Shown: piece after piece, positions 12,047 through 12,258 of the stretch | Numbering within the stretch: position 1 is the first letter of the stretch | Layout of the letters: each line of letters begins with the position of its first letter | Notes under the pieces: generated by a model | The model's database searches: none | The model's input: the letters and a program-made list of their open reading frames with translations, nothing else | What the model was told of the DNA's origin: nothing | Assembly (NCBI GenBank): GCA_039934475.1 | Contig: JBDTMC010000225.1 | Span: forward strand, 1 to 12,258 | Direction: 5' to 3' | DNA length: 12,258 nt | Source of the DNA: JBDTMC01 sp039934475 | Lineage (GTDB): Bacteria > Acidobacteriota > Terriglobia > Bryobacterales > Bryobacteraceae | Translations under genes and position numbers: made by a program

Positions 12047-12258
12047 ATGTCGAGTACTAGCGTGAAGGAAGCAGCTCCGAAGGCAGGCGCCACAAGCCTC
12101 GACCTTACCGGGTTCACCGGACTCAGCGAAGAGGAAGCGCGACGCAATATCGCGGAAGACGGACCGAACGAGATCGCGTCGCAGGAGAAGCGTGGCCTCT
12201 TCGCGATCGTGATTGAGGTGGTGCGAGAACCGATGTTTCTGATGCTGGTGGCAGCGGG
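12047..12258 (+). CDS. P-type cation-transporting ATPase (N-terminal part, cut by window edge)
   Basis: Seventy codons are visible before the right edge. After a polar lead (MSSTSVKEAAPK) comes the cation-ATPase N-terminal domain: TGLSEEEARRNIAEDGPNEI (24-43), with the typical L-x-x-x-E-A-x-x-R-x-x-x-x-GPNE pattern, then the start of the first membrane region (FAIVIEVVREPMFLMLVAAG), where the REPMFLMLVAAG turn is characteristic of Ca2+/H+-type pumps. An in-frame stop at 12038-12040 fixes the start at 12047. The nearest ribosome-like site (AGGGAG, 12028-12033) is rather far at 13 bases. The ion is not determinable without the downstream helices and the DKTGT motif. It is divergent from the DUF302 operon. 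Confidence 0.87.
   Translation, partial: MSSTSVKEAAPKAGATSLDLTGFTGLSEEEARRNIAEDGPNEIASQEKRGLFAIVIEVVREPMFLMLVAA

Noticed and set aside
11719..12147. Minus-strand frame of 142 codons across the DUF302/ATPase gap
   Set aside because: It runs antisense through the ATPase N-terminus and over the start of the DUF302 gene, and its translation has no family features.
1..12258. CRISPR array or complete insertion sequence
   Set aside because: No regularly spaced repeats of 20 bases or more, no transposase and no paired terminal inverted repeats with target duplications were seen.

Overview
The window (12,258 bases, moderately high GC) looks like part of a chromosome from an Acidobacteriota bacterium, probably of the Bryobacterales/Solibacter type. 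This placement is an inference. It rests on the unusual cytochrome c maturation operon, in which a zinc-ribbon CcmI-like protein and a carboxypeptidase-regulatory-like membrane protein sit between ccmH and ccmA, on a Tat-signal aldo/keto reductase, and on the style of the surrounding genes. No rRNA or taxonomic marker is present to prove it.

Left edge (1-1948). A leftward gene, cut by the window edge, encodes the N-terminal 275 residues of a contractile tail sheath protein of the phage/extracellular contractile injection system (eCIS) type. Its leader carries palindromes. About 700 bases without a convincing intact gene follow. Within them is the decayed C-terminal end of a tyrosine recombinase, which ends 37 bases from the 3' end of a tRNA-Gly(TCC) gene. 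A recombinase remnant beside the 3' end of a tRNA is the usual scar of an integrated island, so the sheath gene may belong to an island bounded here.

Centre left (1949-7674). A seven-gene leftward operon for System I cytochrome c maturation runs ccmE, ccmF, ccmH, a CcmI-like zinc-ribbon protein, a carboxypeptidase-regulatory-like membrane protein, ccmA and ccmB. Three junctions are four-base ATGA overlaps, so translation is probably coupled. CcmE carries the cysteine form of the haem-binding motif (CxxxY, not HxxxY). CcmH has a CxCxC cluster with two further cysteines in place of CxxC. ccmC, ccmD and ccmG are not in the window, and the operon ends at the tRNA.

Centre right (7906-9331). Two rightward genes follow: a four-helix membrane protein of unknown function and a Tat-exported aldo/keto reductase with a complete catalytic tetrad. 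An almost perfect 12-base inverted repeat brackets the reductase start codon. Downstream lies a fragment of an AI-2E-type transporter gene.

Right (9582-12258). A leftward operon encodes a DUF302 protein, a zf-TFIIB zinc-ribbon protein, a 48-residue single-helix membrane protein and an eRF1-like (baeRF, Rv2629-like) protein. It is divergent from a P-type cation ATPase cut by the right edge. In mycobacteria an Rv2629-type protein and a P-type ATPase (CtpF) belong to the hypoxia/dormancy (DosR) regulon, so a stress or low-oxygen role for this block is a reasonable but untested inference. The DUF302 gene starts behind a tandem 12-base repeat in which each unit carries its own ATG.
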